Source of the DNA: Thalassotalea_H castellviae
GTDB taxonomy: Bacteria; Pseudomonadota; Gammaproteobacteria; Enterobacterales; Alteromonadaceae
Assembly (NCBI RefSeq): GCF_031846185.1
Contig: NZ_JAVRIF010000007.1
Location: 62,001-126,000, forward strand
DNA: 64,000 nt
Direction: 5' to 3'
In this document: in pieces, positions 1 to 9,367 of the stretch
Layout of the letters: every line of letters starts with the position of its first letter
Numbering within the stretch: the first letter of the stretch is position 1
Notes under the pieces: model-generated
Told to the model about the DNA's origin: nothing
Databases searched by the model: none
The model's input: only the letters and a program-made list of their open reading frames with translations
Made by a program: the position numbers and the translations under genes

Positions 1-300
1 CAAGAAAAGAAACAACGTGACTCTTCTTTAATGAGTAAAAAAGAAATTGAAGAACTAGATACGAAAATTGCGACTTTTTACCAAGACTACCAAGTAAAAG
101 GTAAAGACTTACAGCAAAAAGCTGGTGCTCGCCAAAATGAAGAAACAAATAAAATTGTTGCTTTAGTTCGTCAAGCGATTGATGGTATTGCGGCAAAAGG
201 TAATTATGACTTAGTACTTGAACAAAAAGCGGTAGTATTTGCTAAACCAGAAACTAGTATTACTGATCAAGTCGTTGAGCAAGTGAGCAAAATTAAATAA
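1..300 (+). CDS. skp: Periplasmic chaperone Skp/OmpH, 3' end only
   Basis: The window opens inside this gene: the reading frame is open from base 1 and gives the last 99 residues, so the first ATG visible (base 31) is internal. Skp is a periplasmic trimeric chaperone that holds unfolded outer-membrane proteins for the Bam complex. What is seen is the highly charged Lys/Glu/Gln-rich helical arm followed by the C-terminal strand-forming segment (NYDLVLEQKAVVFAKPETSI), typical of the OmpH family. It stands directly before lpxD, the usual order bamA-skp-lpxD-fabZ-lpxA, which supports the call. The N-terminus and signal peptide are outside the window. Confidence 0.88.
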   Translation, partial: QEKKQRDSSLMSKKEIEELDTKIATFYQDYQVKGKDLQQKAGARQNEETNKIVALVRQAIDGIAAKGNYDLVLEQKAVVFAKPETSITDQVVEQVSKIK

Positions 301-355
301 TAAACTCACCTACTTAATGTCAGGTTATTTATTTTAATTAAAAAGCTAAATTTTT

Positions 356-392
356 AAAGATACGTTACTTTGTCAAAGTAACGTATCTTTTT
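356..392 (+). terminator. Strong hairpin terminator between skp and lpxD
   Basis: A perfect 16-bp stem (356-371 with 75-90 of the same line, i.e. 375-390) closes a 3-base loop and is followed by a T-rich stretch (TCTTTTTATTTCTTTTT). It looks like a Rho-independent terminator for skp, so lpxD probably also has its own promoter in the 75 bp that follow. Confidence 0.75.
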
Positions 393-467
393 ATTTCTTT
401 TTCAATAATTAATAGCTTAAACTAGTTATTGAACACTTAAATCCCTTTAATGAAGAAAACGCGATAG

Positions 468-1505
468 ATGAGTTATACACTTAAAGAACTTGCCGATAAA
501 ATAGGCGCGAGTGTTCACGGAGATGACACTTGTTTAATTAATAGTATTGCCACTTTATTAAATGCAAAAGCTGGTCAAATTGCTTTTTTGTCGAATGTGA
601 AATATCGTCAGCAATTAAGTGAAACCAAAGCAAGTGCCGTTATTATCACTGAAGATTGCCTCGCTGATTGTCATACCAATGCATTAGTGATGGCTAATCC
701 TTATATGGGATATGCACTACTTGCTCAACTATTAGATACAACGCCAAGAACTGCAAATAACGTTCATCCGTCTGCAGTAGTCGATGCAAGTGCAATTATC
801 GGGGCGAATGTTTCCATCGGTGCAAATGCCGTTATTGAGTCCGGTGTTGAATTAGCTGAGGGGGTATCGATTGGTGCCGGTTGCTTTATTGGCAAGCAGG
901 CTAAAATAGGTAAACAAACCTCCCTTTGGGCCAATGTATCTATTTATCATCGAGTTGAAATAGGCGAGAACTGTTTAATTCAGGCGAATACGGTTATCGG
1001 CTCTGATGGCTTTGGTTATGCAAATCATCAGGGAAATTGGCTTAAAATACCTCAATTAGGCTCAGTGATTGTTGGTAATAATGTTGAAATAGGCGCAAGC
1101 ACTACCATTGATCGCGGGGCGTTAGACGATACGATTATTCATGATGGTGTGATCTTAGATAATCAAATACAAATTGCGCATAACGTGGTTATTGGCGAAA
1201 ATACTGCCATGGCGGCATGTAGTGTGATTGCTGGTAGTACAGTGATAGGTAAAAATTGTACGATTGCAGGAATGGTTGGCATCAATGGTCATATTACTGT
1301 TGCTGATGGTTGTGTCTTTACAGGCTTTGCAATGGTGACTAAAAACATCACAGAAAGTGGGGTATACTCATCTGGTTTACCTGTTCAATCGAATAAAGAA
1401 TGGCAAAAAACCAATGCAAGAATACGTAAACTTGAGTCGACCAATAAAAAAATAAAAGCATTAGAAAAAGAAATATCTTTATTAAAAGGCGAAAGTTCGT
1501 CGTAA
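468..1505 (+). CDS. lpxD: UDP-3-O-(3-hydroxyacyl)glucosamine N-acyltransferase
   Basis: LpxD adds the N-linked hydroxyacyl chain from acyl-ACP to UDP-3-O-acylglucosamine, step three of lipid A synthesis in the cytoplasm. The 345-residue product has the usual length: an N-terminal uridine-binding domain (about 1-100), then a left-handed beta-helix of hexapeptide repeats (about 100-310) and a C-terminal Lys-rich coiled coil. The expected catalytic histidine is His238 in QIAHNV. It is followed at 54 bp by fabZ and then lpxA, lpxB. The ribosome-binding site before the ATG is weak. Confidence 0.95.
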   Translation: MSYTLKELADKIGASVHGDDTCLINSIATLLNAKAGQIAFLSNVKYRQQLSETKASAVIITEDCLADCHTNALVMANPYMGYALLAQLLDTTPRTANNVHPSAVVDASAIIGANVSIGANAVIESGVELAEGVSIGAGCFIGKQAKIGKQTSLWANVSIYHRVEIGENCLIQANTVIGSDGFGYANHQGNWLKIPQLGSVIVGNNVEIGASTTIDRGALDDTIIHDGVILDNQIQIAHNVVIGENTAMAACSVIAGSTVIGKNCTIAGMVGINGHITVADGCVFTGFAMVTKNITESGVYSSGLPVQSNKEWQKTNARIRKLESTNKKIKALEKEISLLKGESSS

Positions 1506-1559
1506 ATTTATTACGCATTTAACTTTCGCTGCTACTCAGTCAATAAGAAGGACAGTGAT

Positions 1560-2012
1560 TTGGAATCGCAAAAAAACGTTATTGATGTTCAAGAAATTCA
1601 AACATTAATCCCACATCGTTACCCGATGTTACTTGTCGATCGTGTGTTAGATTACGAAGCAGGTAAATGGTTACACGCTATTAAAAATGTCACCTTTAAT
1701 GAGCCTGTTTTTACAGGGCATTTTCCTGAGTTAGCTATTTTTCCAGGCGTACTCATTCTTGAAGCGTTAGCACAAGCAACCGGCGTACTAGGTTTTAAAA
1801 CTACACAAGGGCGTGAAGATGATGAAATGTATTTATTCGCATCTATTGATAATGCCAAGTTTAAAAAGCCAGTAGTCCCAGGGGATACCATGCATTTACA
1901 TGTGGAATTTGTTAAAGAACGTCGAGGCATGTGGAAATTTTACGGCGAAGCAAAAGTTGATGGCAAAGTTGTCTGCTCTGCCGATTTAATGTGTGCACGT
2001 CGTAAGTTGTAA
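1560..2012 (+). CDS. fabZ: 3-hydroxyacyl-[ACP] dehydratase FabZ
   Basis: FabZ dehydrates 3-hydroxyacyl-ACP in fatty-acid elongation and competes with LpxA/LpxD for hydroxyacyl-ACP, which explains its place in the lipid A operon. The 150-residue hot-dog protein carries HRYPMLLVDRV, the catalytic His54 in GHFP and Glu68 in ILEAL. The start is a TTG, chosen because AGAAGGA lies at the right distance upstream and the resulting N-terminus (MESQKNVIDVQEIQ) aligns with the family. Confidence 0.95.
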   Translation: MESQKNVIDVQEIQTLIPHRYPMLLVDRVLDYEAGKWLHAIKNVTFNEPVFTGHFPELAIFPGVLILEALAQATGVLGFKTTQGREDDEMYLFASIDNAKFKKPVVPGDTMHLHVEFVKERRGMWKFYGEAKVDGKVVCSADLMCARRKL

Positions 2013-2035
2013 TCGCTTAATAGGAGCAAATTCAT

Positions 2036-2806
2036 TTGATTCATGAACAAGCAATCATTGAAGAAGGTGCGGTCATTGGCAACAATGTCACTATCGGACC
2101 TTGGACATATATCAGTAAAAATGTCGTGATAGGGGATGATTGTCACATTAGTGCTAATGTGGTGATTAACGGCCCGACTCGAATGGGTAAAGGTAACCGT
2201 ATCTTTCAATTCGCTTCTATTGGTGAAGATTGTCAAGACTTGAAATATGCTGGAGAACCAACGGAATTAATTATTGGTGATAATAATGTTTTTCGTGAAT
2301 CATGTACGATTCACCGTGGCACGATCCAAGATAAAGGCATCACGCAGATAGGCAATAATAATTTATTTATGGCATACACACATGTTGCTCATGATTGTAT
2401 GGTGGGTAATAACTGTATTTTAGCGAATAATGCGTCAATTGCAGGGCATGTTCATGTTGGTGATCATGCTATATTAGGCGGTATGTCTGGTGTACATCAA
2501 TTTTGTCATATTGGTGCGCATAGTTTTGTCGCTGCTACTTCATTAGTACTAAAAGATATTCCTCCTTATGTGATGGCTTCAGGTAATGCAGCGAAACCTT
2601 ATGGCTTAAATGCAGAAGGTTTAAAACGAAGAGGCTTTACGGCTGAAACCATTCGCAGTATCAAACAAGCTTATCGTAAAGTTTATCGTCAAGGTTTGAC
2701 GGTTGAAGTGGCAATGAAAGAGATAAAAGAAGGCAGTGAAAATAGTCGAGAACTACAACTATTTACTGATTTTATTGAATCTTCACAACGCGGAATTATC
2801 CGTTAA
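2036..2806 (+). CDS. lpxA: UDP-N-acetylglucosamine O-acyltransferase
   Basis: LpxA performs the first step of lipid A synthesis, moving a hydroxyacyl chain from ACP to the 3-OH of UDP-GlcNAc. The 256-residue product is a hexapeptide-repeat beta-helix with the conserved FASIGEDCQDLKYAGEPT stretch, TIHRGT, and the catalytic His119 in THVAHDC, followed by a helical C-terminal domain. The start is TTG, fixed by TAGGAG at 2021-2026 and an in-frame stop directly upstream; this makes the N-terminus about six residues shorter than in E. coli. Part of the lpxD-fabZ-lpxA-lpxB run. Confidence 0.95.
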   Translation: MIHEQAIIEEGAVIGNNVTIGPWTYISKNVVIGDDCHISANVVINGPTRMGKGNRIFQFASIGEDCQDLKYAGEPTELIIGDNNVFRESCTIHRGTIQDKGITQIGNNNLFMAYTHVAHDCMVGNNCILANNASIAGHVHVGDHAILGGMSGVHQFCHIGAHSFVAATSLVLKDIPPYVMASGNAAKPYGLNAEGLKRRGFTAETIRSIKQAYRKVYRQGLTVEVAMKEIKEGSENSRELQLFTDFIESSQRGIIR

Positions 2807-2814
2807 ACGTCTGA

Positions 2815-4020
2815 ATGATGAATTCAGATACTGACATTAAAACACCAGCTGCTCAATCTCCTGTGTTTGCCATCGTTGTCGGCGAACATTCGGGTGATAC
2901 CTTAGGCGCAGGTCTTATGACCGCGCTTTTAAAACGATTCCCGAATGCCAAGTTTATTGGCATTGGTGGCCCCAAAATGTTGGCGCTTGGTTTTGAAAGT
3001 TTGTTTGATATGGAAGAGCTTTCCGTGATGGGGATCTTCGAAGTATTAGGACGGTTAAAACGTCTATTTCATGTCAAAGATAGCCTTGTAGATCATTTTT
3101 CTGCTAATAACCCCGATGTCTTTATTGGCATTGATGCGCCCGATTTTAATTTACGTTTAGAACAACAATTAAAAGAGCAAGGGATCAAAACGGTTCATTA
3201 TGTCAGCCCCAGCGTTTGGGCTTGGCGACAAAAACGTATTTTTAAGATAGCTAAAGCCACGAATATGGTGTTGTCTTTATTACCGTTTGAAAAAAACTTT
3301 TATGATCAACACAATGTGCCTTGTACTTTTGTTGGGCACCCTTTAGCCGATGATATTCCATTAACGTCCGATAAAGCTTTAGCAAGAAGTGAACTGTCAC
3401 TTCCCGAGAAAAGTAAAATACTCGCATTGATGCCGGGAAGTCGTGGCGGTGAATTATCACGTTTAGTGGCACCTTTTTTACAAACAGCACAGCAGTTATT
3501 AATTCAAGACGATTCGTTGATTTTTGTGGCCCCTTTGATCAGTGAAAAAAGAGCTGCGCAGTTTAATCAACTTAAAAATGACATTGCGCCTGATTTGCCG
3601 GTACAAGTGATTATCAATAACACTCAACAAGTGATGGCCGCAAGTGATTGCCTATTAACCGCATCAGGTACGGTTACCCTTGAAGCCGCCTTGATAAAAC
3701 GTCCGATGATTATTTGTTATAAATTTAACTTTGTTACTTTCATCATTGCGAAATTAATGGTTAAGCTAGAGTGGTTTTCATTACCAAATTTATTAGCGAA
3801 TAAAACCTTAGTGCCTGAATTATTACAACAAGATGTATGTGTTGAAAACATATTACCGTTAGTGAAGGAAAGGTTATACAAAGATCAATCTGAGCTCAAT
3901 CAAGCATTTATGACTATTCATCAAAGCTTACAGCAAAATGCTAGTGAAAAATCTGCCGAAGCGGTCATAAATTTATTGCCAGATAATTTTTCTCACGTTA
4001 TTTCAACCGTTAACGAGTAA
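2815..4020 (+). CDS. lpxB: Lipid-A-disaccharide synthase
   Basis: LpxB (glycosyltransferase family 19) joins 2,3-diacylglucosamine-1-phosphate with UDP-diacylglucosamine to form the lipid A disaccharide at the inner face of the inner membrane. The 401-residue product has the N-terminal GEHSGDTLGAGL, GIDAPDFN and the family motif SVWAWRQKR, then LMPGSR and TASGTVTLEAAL in the nucleotide-binding half. Two consecutive ATG codons are possible starts (2815 and 2818). It begins 8 bp after lpxA and is followed by rnhB at 7 bp, the usual order in gammaproteobacteria. Confidence 0.95.
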   Translation: MMNSDTDIKTPAAQSPVFAIVVGEHSGDTLGAGLMTALLKRFPNAKFIGIGGPKMLALGFESLFDMEELSVMGIFEVLGRLKRLFHVKDSLVDHFSANNPDVFIGIDAPDFNLRLEQQLKEQGIKTVHYVSPSVWAWRQKRIFKIAKATNMVLSLLPFEKNFYDQHNVPCTFVGHPLADDIPLTSDKALARSELSLPEKSKILALMPGSRGGELSRLVAPFLQTAQQLLIQDDSLIFVAPLISEKRAAQFNQLKNDIAPDLPVQVIINNTQQVMAASDCLLTASGTVTLEAALIKRPMIICYKFNFVTFIIAKLMVKLEWFSLPNLLANKTLVPELLQQDVCVENILPLVKERLYKDQSELNQAFMTIHQSLQQNASEKSAEAVINLLPDNFSHVISTVNE

Positions 4021-4027
4021 AACGTAC

Positions 4028-4660
4028 ATGACTAAAGTGAAAGCTGAAATGGCGCCTTTTGAATACCCCATTGCTTATTGTATTGCTGGTGTCGACGAAG
4101 TTGGCAGAGGACCGTTAGTTGGAGATGTGGTTACTGCTGCCGTGATTTTAGATCCCGATAATCCTATTGAGGGTTTAATGGATTCTAAAAAGTTATCGGA
4201 GAAAAAACGCCAAACGTTATCCGAAGAAATTAAAGAAAAAGCGCTGGCGTGGTCGATTGGCCGTGCGACACCTGAAGAAATTGATACCTTAAATATTTTA
4301 CATGCCACCATGTTAGCGATGCAACGTGCCGTACAAGGGTTAACGATTGAACCTGATTATGTGCTAGTGGATGGCAACCGTTCACCGAGTTTTCATCATG
4401 AAAGTGGCCAAATTACGAGTCAGTCTGTCGTCAAAGGGGATGCGAGAGTGGCAGAGATAAGTGCTGCATCAATTATCGCCAAAGTCGCTCGAGATGACGA
4501 AATGATAGCGTTAGATAAATGTTATCCCCAGTATGGTTTTGCACAACACAAAGGTTATCCAACAAAAGCACATTTAGAGAAGATAATTGAATACGGTGTG
4601 TTAGACTGTTATCGAAAAAGTTTTAAACCCGTAGCTGCTGTTATCTCTAATCATCTCTAA
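4028..4660 (+). CDS. rnhB: Ribonuclease HII
   Basis: RNase HII cleaves RNA in RNA-DNA hybrids and starts removal of misincorporated ribonucleotides. The 210-residue product has the catalytic GVDEVGRGPLVGDVV (Asp23, Glu24), the VDG segment, AEISAASIIAKVARD and the C-terminal HKGYPTKAH. Length is normal. Located 7 bp after lpxB and 27 bp before dnaE, conserved synteny that links these genes in one transcription unit. Confidence 0.95.
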   Translation: MTKVKAEMAPFEYPIAYCIAGVDEVGRGPLVGDVVTAAVILDPDNPIEGLMDSKKLSEKKRQTLSEEIKEKALAWSIGRATPEEIDTLNILHATMLAMQRAVQGLTIEPDYVLVDGNRSPSFHHESGQITSQSVVKGDARVAEISAASIIAKVARDDEMIALDKCYPQYGFAQHKGYPTKAHLEKIIEYGVLDCYRKSFKPVAAVISNHL

Positions 4661-4687
4661 TAAAAATATAGCGTTGTAGAATCAAAA

Positions 4688-7600
4688 ATGTCCGAATTAG
4701 AACATCAGTCTGTAGAGTCCGAAGAAACCACCAACGAACAAGCGCCTAAGTTTGTTCATCTTCGGGTGCATAGTGATTTTTCGATGTGTGATGGCCTAAA
4801 TAAAGTCAAACCCATTGTTGCTAAAGCGGCAGAGCATAAAATGCCTGCCATAGCGTTAACAGACCAAACGAATATGTGTGGTCTGGTTAAGTTTTATCAC
4901 GCGGCGCATGGCGCAGGTTTAAAACCAATCATCGGTAGTGACTTTTGGGTAAAAAGTGACGAACTTGGCGATGAATTATCTCGTTTAGTGATCCTCGCTA
5001 AAAATAACAAAGGCTATAAAAATTTAACAGAAATAATGTCGAAAGCGTATTTACGAGGTCACATTCAAGGTAAAGCGGTAATCGACAAAAACTGGTTAAT
5101 TGAATATGCCGAAGGATTAATTTTATTATCTGGCGGTAGAGAAGGGGATATTGGTCTCGCACTCGTTAAAGGTAATCATGATCTCGTTAATGGAATGGTC
5201 GCGTTTTATCAACAATATTTTCCAGATCATTTTTATTTAGAATTAATTAGAACGGGTCGCGAAAATGAAGAAAACTACCTGCACTTAGCGGTTGAACTCG
5301 CTCGAAATACACATTTGCCAGTGGTGGCCACCAATGAAGTGGTGTTTCTCTCTGCTGATTTATTCGATGCTCATGAGATCCGAGTCGCCATCCACGATGG
5401 TTTTACCTTAGATGATAAACGTCGACCTAAAAAATATAGTCCAGAACAATACCTTCGCACAGAAGAGGAAATGATTGAGCAATTTCAAGACATTCCAGAA
5501 GCCATTGAAAATACGATAGAAATTGCCAAGCGTTGTAATGTTACTGTCACACTTGGTGAATATGTATTACCAGACTTTCCAACCGAAGGGTTATCGATAG
5601 AAGATTACCTCGTGAAAGTTTCTGAAGACGGTTTACAAGAGCGTCTTGAATTTTTATTTGATAAAGACGCCCCCGACTTTGCCGAGAAAAGAAAACCATA
5701 TGATGAACGCTTAAAAACCGAACTCGATGTTATTAATAACATGGGGTTTCCGGGGTATTTCTTGATCGTTATGGAGTTTATCCAGTGGAGTAAAGATAAC
5801 AATATCCCTGTAGGTCCAGGTCGTGGTTCGGGGGCGGGTTCGTTGGTGGCATATGCACAAAAAATCACCGACTTAGATCCACTTGAATATGATTTACTAT
5901 TCGAGCGTTTCTTGAATCCTGAACGGGTATCTATGCCTGATTTCGATGTGGATTTTTGTATGGATAGGCGAGATGAAGTCATCGATCATACCGCAGAGCT
6001 TTATGGCCGAGATGCGGTATCGCAAATCATCACTTTTGGAACGATGGCGGCAAAAGCGGTAATTCGTGATGTTGGCCGTGTATTAGGCCATCCATACGGT
6101 TTTGTTGATCGTATTTCAAAATTGGTGCCGCCTGATCCGGGCATGACTTTGGCTAAAGCTTTTGAAGCAGAGCCAAAACTGCCTGAAGCTTATGCTCAAG
6201 ATAACGAAGTAAAAGATTTAATTGATATGTGCCGTATACTGGAAGGCACAACAAGAAATGCAGGTAAACATGCGGGTGGTGTGGTGATTTCACCCACTAC
6301 CATAACTGATTTCGCACCATTATATTGTGATGATGAAGGGAAAAACCCGGTTACCCAATTTGATAAAAATGACGTTGAAGATGCTGGCTTAGTAAAATTC
6401 GATTTCTTAGGTTTAAGAACCTTAACTATTTTGCAATGGGCCATAGAAATGGCTGATAGCAAACTGTTAAAAGCGGGTAAAGAACCCATTGATATTGCTT
6501 CAATTCCACTCGATGATAAAAAGTCGTTTTCATTGTTATTGAAATCGGAAACTACAGCGGTCTTCCAGCTTGAATCAAGTGGCATGAAGTCACTTATCGA
6601 TAAACTAAAGCCTGACTGTTTTGAAGATATTATCGCCTTAGTAGCACTGTTTAGACCCGGCCCTTTACAATCAGGGATGGTAGATAACTTTATTGAACGT
6701 AAACACGGTCGAGAAGAGGTTAGCTATCCTGACGCAACTTGGCAGCACGAAGATCTGAAACCAATATTAGAACCGACTTACGGTATTATTTTATATCAAG
6801 AGCAAGTCATGCAAATTGCTCAAGTACTTGCTGGTTATACACTCGGCGGTGCTGATATGCTACGTCGTGCTATGGGTAAGAAAAAGCCTGAAGAAATGGC
6901 CAAACAACGTGCAGGTTTTGAACAAGGTGCGATCAATCGTGGTGTTGATGGCGAACTTGCGATGAAAATTTTCGATTTAGTAGAAAAGTTCGCGGGTTAT
7001 GGTTTTAACAAGTCTCACTCCGCCGCATATGCGTTAGTGTCATATCAAACATTATGGATGAAAGCGCATTATCCAGCACCATTTATGGCTGCCGTGATGT
7101 CTGCTGATATGGATAACACTGATAAAATCGTCACCTTAGTTGATGAATGTAAAAACATGGGCATTGATTTACTGCCGCCTGATGTCAATAGTGGTCAGTA
7201 CAAATTTACCGTTAATGATGACAATCAAATCGTTTATGGTATTGGTGCCGTTAAAGGTGTCGGAGAGGGGCCTATTGAAGCCATTATTGCTGCTAGAGAA
7301 GAAGGCGGTGACTTTGTCGATTTATTTGATTTTTGTGCGCGACTTGATTTAAAGAAAACCAATAAACGTGTCTTAGAAAGGTTGATAAAATCAGGTGCGA
7401 TGGATGCGCTTGGTCCTAAAGTCAATCCTAATGGTAAAGAAGGTCCGCATCGTGCGGCGTTATTCGAAACATTACCTGACGCTATTAAAGCAGCAGAACA
7501 GCACGCTAAAGCACAATCGTTAGGGCAAGACGATTTGTTTGGTTTGATCAATGAAGAGCCAGAAGATACTCGTCAAGCCTTTAAAGATGTACCTATGTGG

Positions 7601-8248
7601 CAAGAAGAAGTATGGCTTGATGGCGAAAAAGAAACCTTAGGTTTATATCTCACAGGGCATCCGATCAATCGCTATTTATCTGAGATTAAAAAATATGCTT
7701 CAGCCAGATTGGTTGGTATGCAGCCCACGGGCAAAGATAGAACCGCTACTGCCGTCGGATTAGTACTTGGCGTTCGAGTATTAGTAAACAAACGAGGTCG
7801 TCGCTGGGCATTGGTAACCCTAGATGATAAAAGTGCCAGAATGGATGTAAGGTTATTTCCTGATGACTATGATACCTTTGCCGATTTACTGGTTACCGAC
7901 GCAATTTTAGTCTGTAGTGGACAGGTCAGCTTTGATGATTACTCCGGAGGCCTTACAATGACCGGCCGAGATATCATGACAATTGCAGATGCCCGTGAAA
8001 ATTATGTAACCTCGTTGGATTTACAGGTGGATCGAAATGCTATTTCACAGACCTTTATTGAAGAATTAACGCAAGTGCTGACACCGTATAAAGATGGCAC
8101 TTGTCCGATACGTGTTTTTTATCAAAGAGATGAAGCACAAGCTATGCTAGAATTGGGCGTACAATGGCGAGTTACTCCAGCAGATGCATTATTGCATCAA
8201 TTAAATATTTTGTTGGGTGAAGATAACATTGCCTTAAAATTTAAATAG
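4688..8248 (+). CDS. dnaE: DNA polymerase III alpha subunit
   Basis: DnaE is the catalytic subunit of the replicative polymerase. The 1186-residue product, slightly longer than the E. coli protein, contains an N-terminal PHP domain (HLRVHSDFSMCDGL from about residue 24), the polymerase core with the catalytic aspartates in MPDFDVDF (around 417-424), the fingers, the tandem helix-hairpin-helix segment and a C-terminal OB-fold region (around 990-1080) leading to the tau-binding tail. Follows rnhB, precedes accA as in E. coli. No obvious ribosome-binding site precedes the ATG, so coupling to rnhB is possible. Confidence 0.96.
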   Translation: MSELEHQSVESEETTNEQAPKFVHLRVHSDFSMCDGLNKVKPIVAKAAEHKMPAIALTDQTNMCGLVKFYHAAHGAGLKPIIGSDFWVKSDELGDELSRLVILAKNNKGYKNLTEIMSKAYLRGHIQGKAVIDKNWLIEYAEGLILLSGGREGDIGLALVKGNHDLVNGMVAFYQQYFPDHFYLELIRTGRENEENYLHLAVELARNTHLPVVATNEVVFLSADLFDAHEIRVAIHDGFTLDDKRRPKKYSPEQYLRTEEEMIEQFQDIPEAIENTIEIAKRCNVTVTLGEYVLPDFPTEGLSIEDYLVKVSEDGLQERLEFLFDKDAPDFAEKRKPYDERLKTELDVINNMGFPGYFLIVMEFIQWSKDNNIPVGPGRGSGAGSLVAYAQKITDLDPLEYDLLFERFLNPERVSMPDFDVDFCMDRRDEVIDHTAELYGRDAVSQIITFGTMAAKAVIRDVGRVLGHPYGFVDRISKLVPPDPGMTLAKAFEAEPKLPEAYAQDNEVKDLIDMCRILEGTTRNAGKHAGGVVISPTTITDFAPLYCDDEGKNPVTQFDKNDVEDAGLVKFDFLGLRTLTILQWAIEMADSKLLKAGKEPIDIASIPLDDKKSFSLLLKSETTAVFQLESSGMKSLIDKLKPDCFEDIIALVALFRPGPLQSGMVDNFIERKHGREEVSYPDATWQHEDLKPILEPTYGIILYQEQVMQIAQVLAGYTLGGADMLRRAMGKKKPEEMAKQRAGFEQGAINRGVDGELAMKIFDLVEKFAGYGFNKSHSAAYALVSYQTLWMKAHYPAPFMAAVMSADMDNTDKIVTLVDECKNMGIDLLPPDVNSGQYKFTVNDDNQIVYGIGAVKGVGEGPIEAIIAAREEGGDFVDLFDFCARLDLKKTNKRVLERLIKSGAMDALGPKVNPNGKEGPHRAALFETLPDAIKAAEQHAKAQSLGQDDLFGLINEEPEDTRQAFKDVPMWQEEVWLDGEKETLGLYLTGHPINRYLSEIKKYASARLVGMQPTGKDRTATAVGLVLGVRVLVNKRGRRWALVTLDDKSARMDVRLFPDDYDTFADLLVTDAILVCSGQVSFDDYSGGLTMTGRDIMTIADARENYVTSLDLQVDRNAISQTFIEELTQVLTPYKDGTCPIRVFYQRDEAQAMLELGVQWRVTPADALLHQLNILLGEDNIALKFK

Positions 8249-8323
8249 ATAGTGCTAAGTGTTAAACACTAAGCATTGTTAGCGTAAAATATAAGTACAA
8301 CAGAACATAGGTAAGTAAAACAT

Positions 8324-9280
8324 ATGTCATTAAATTTTTTAGACTTTGAGCAACCAATCGCGGAACTTGAAGCCAAAATTGAAGAATTGCAATTAGTGAA
8401 CAATGGTCAGGAGTTAAACCTTGATCTTGAAGAACAAATTACGCAATTACGTGAAAAAAATAAAATTCAAACACAAAAAATCTTTGCGGGTTTAGACCCT
8501 TGGCAAACTGCACGTGTCGCTCGCCATCCTCAGCGTCCTTATACGCTGGATTATTTACCACGAATTTTTACTGATTTTGATGAACTATGTGGTGATCGAG
8601 CTTATGCAAATGATAATGCCATTATTGGCGGTACAGCGCGATTAGATGGCAAACCTGTGATGGTTATAGGTCATCAAAAAGGACGCTCTACCGCTGAAAA
8701 AGTAAAACGTAATTTTGGCATGCCTCGCCCTGAAGGCTATCGTAAAGCGCTTCGTTTAATGGAAATGGCAGAACGTTTTAATATGCCAATTATTACTTTT
8801 ATTGATACCCCAGGCGCATACCCAGGTATTGGTGCCGAAGAGCGTGGACAAAGTGAGGCTATCGCGACTAACTTAAAAGTGATGGCGCGTTTGAATGTTC
8901 CTATTATTTGTACGGTTATTGGTGAAGGTGGCTCTGGTGGTGCGCTAGCCATTGGCGTGGGTGATCGCGTTAACATGTTACAATATTCCACGTATTCGGT
9001 TATTTCTCCAGAAGGTTGCGCATCCATTTTATGGAAAACCGCAGAAAAAGCCTCGACAGCTGCTGAAGCGATGGGAATTACGGCAACACGTATTAAAGAA
9101 CTAGATCTGATAAATAGCATTGTTGAGGAGCCATTAGGTGGCGCTCATCGTGATATGGATGAAATGGCAGCCTTTTTAAAGCAAGCGATCAAAACAGATC
9201 TTTCAGAGCTTGAAGGTTTATCAAAAGACGAATTGATTGAAAAACGTTATGAACGTTTAATGTCTTTTGGTTATTGTTAA
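8324..9280 (+). CDS. accA: Acetyl-CoA carboxylase carboxyltransferase alpha subunit
   Basis: AccA pairs with AccD to transfer the carboxyl group from carboxybiotin to acetyl-CoA, giving malonyl-CoA for fatty-acid synthesis. The 318-residue product has the normal length and family signatures: an N-terminal coiled coil, ARHPQRPYTLDY, ITFIDTPGAYPG, and the oxyanion-forming GEGGSGGALAIGVGD. It sits 75 bp after dnaE and before tilS. Confidence 0.96.
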   Translation: MSLNFLDFEQPIAELEAKIEELQLVNNGQELNLDLEEQITQLREKNKIQTQKIFAGLDPWQTARVARHPQRPYTLDYLPRIFTDFDELCGDRAYANDNAIIGGTARLDGKPVMVIGHQKGRSTAEKVKRNFGMPRPEGYRKALRLMEMAERFNMPIITFIDTPGAYPGIGAEERGQSEAIATNLKVMARLNVPIICTVIGEGGSGGALAIGVGDRVNMLQYSTYSVISPEGCASILWKTAEKASTAAEAMGITATRIKELDLINSIVEEPLGGAHRDMDEMAAFLKQAIKTDLSELEGLSKDELIEKRYERLMSFGYC

Positions 9281-9305
9281 TATTTTTACCATTAACCGTT
9301 TAAAT

Positions 9306-9361
9306 GTAGGTCAAGTAGACATTCGATTATTCAAATCTTGTCGAATAGCTCTTTGACCTAC
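9306..9361 (+). repeat. Interrupted inverted repeat directly before tilS
   Basis: GTAGGTCAA (9306-9314) pairs with TTGACCTAC (9353-9361), and inside it ATTCGA (9321-9326) pairs with TCGAAT (9341-9346), leaving a 6x6 internal loop and a 14-base end loop. No T-run follows, so it is not a standard terminator. It ends 6 bp before the tilS ATG and covers the place where a ribosome-binding site would be. Confidence 0.6.
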
Positions 9362-9367
9362 ACTATT

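Noticed and set aside
8253..8275. Hairpin (TGCT-A-AGTGTT / AACACT-A-AGCA) after dnaE
   Set aside because: It has an internal mismatch, a very small loop and no T-run; not convincing as a terminator.
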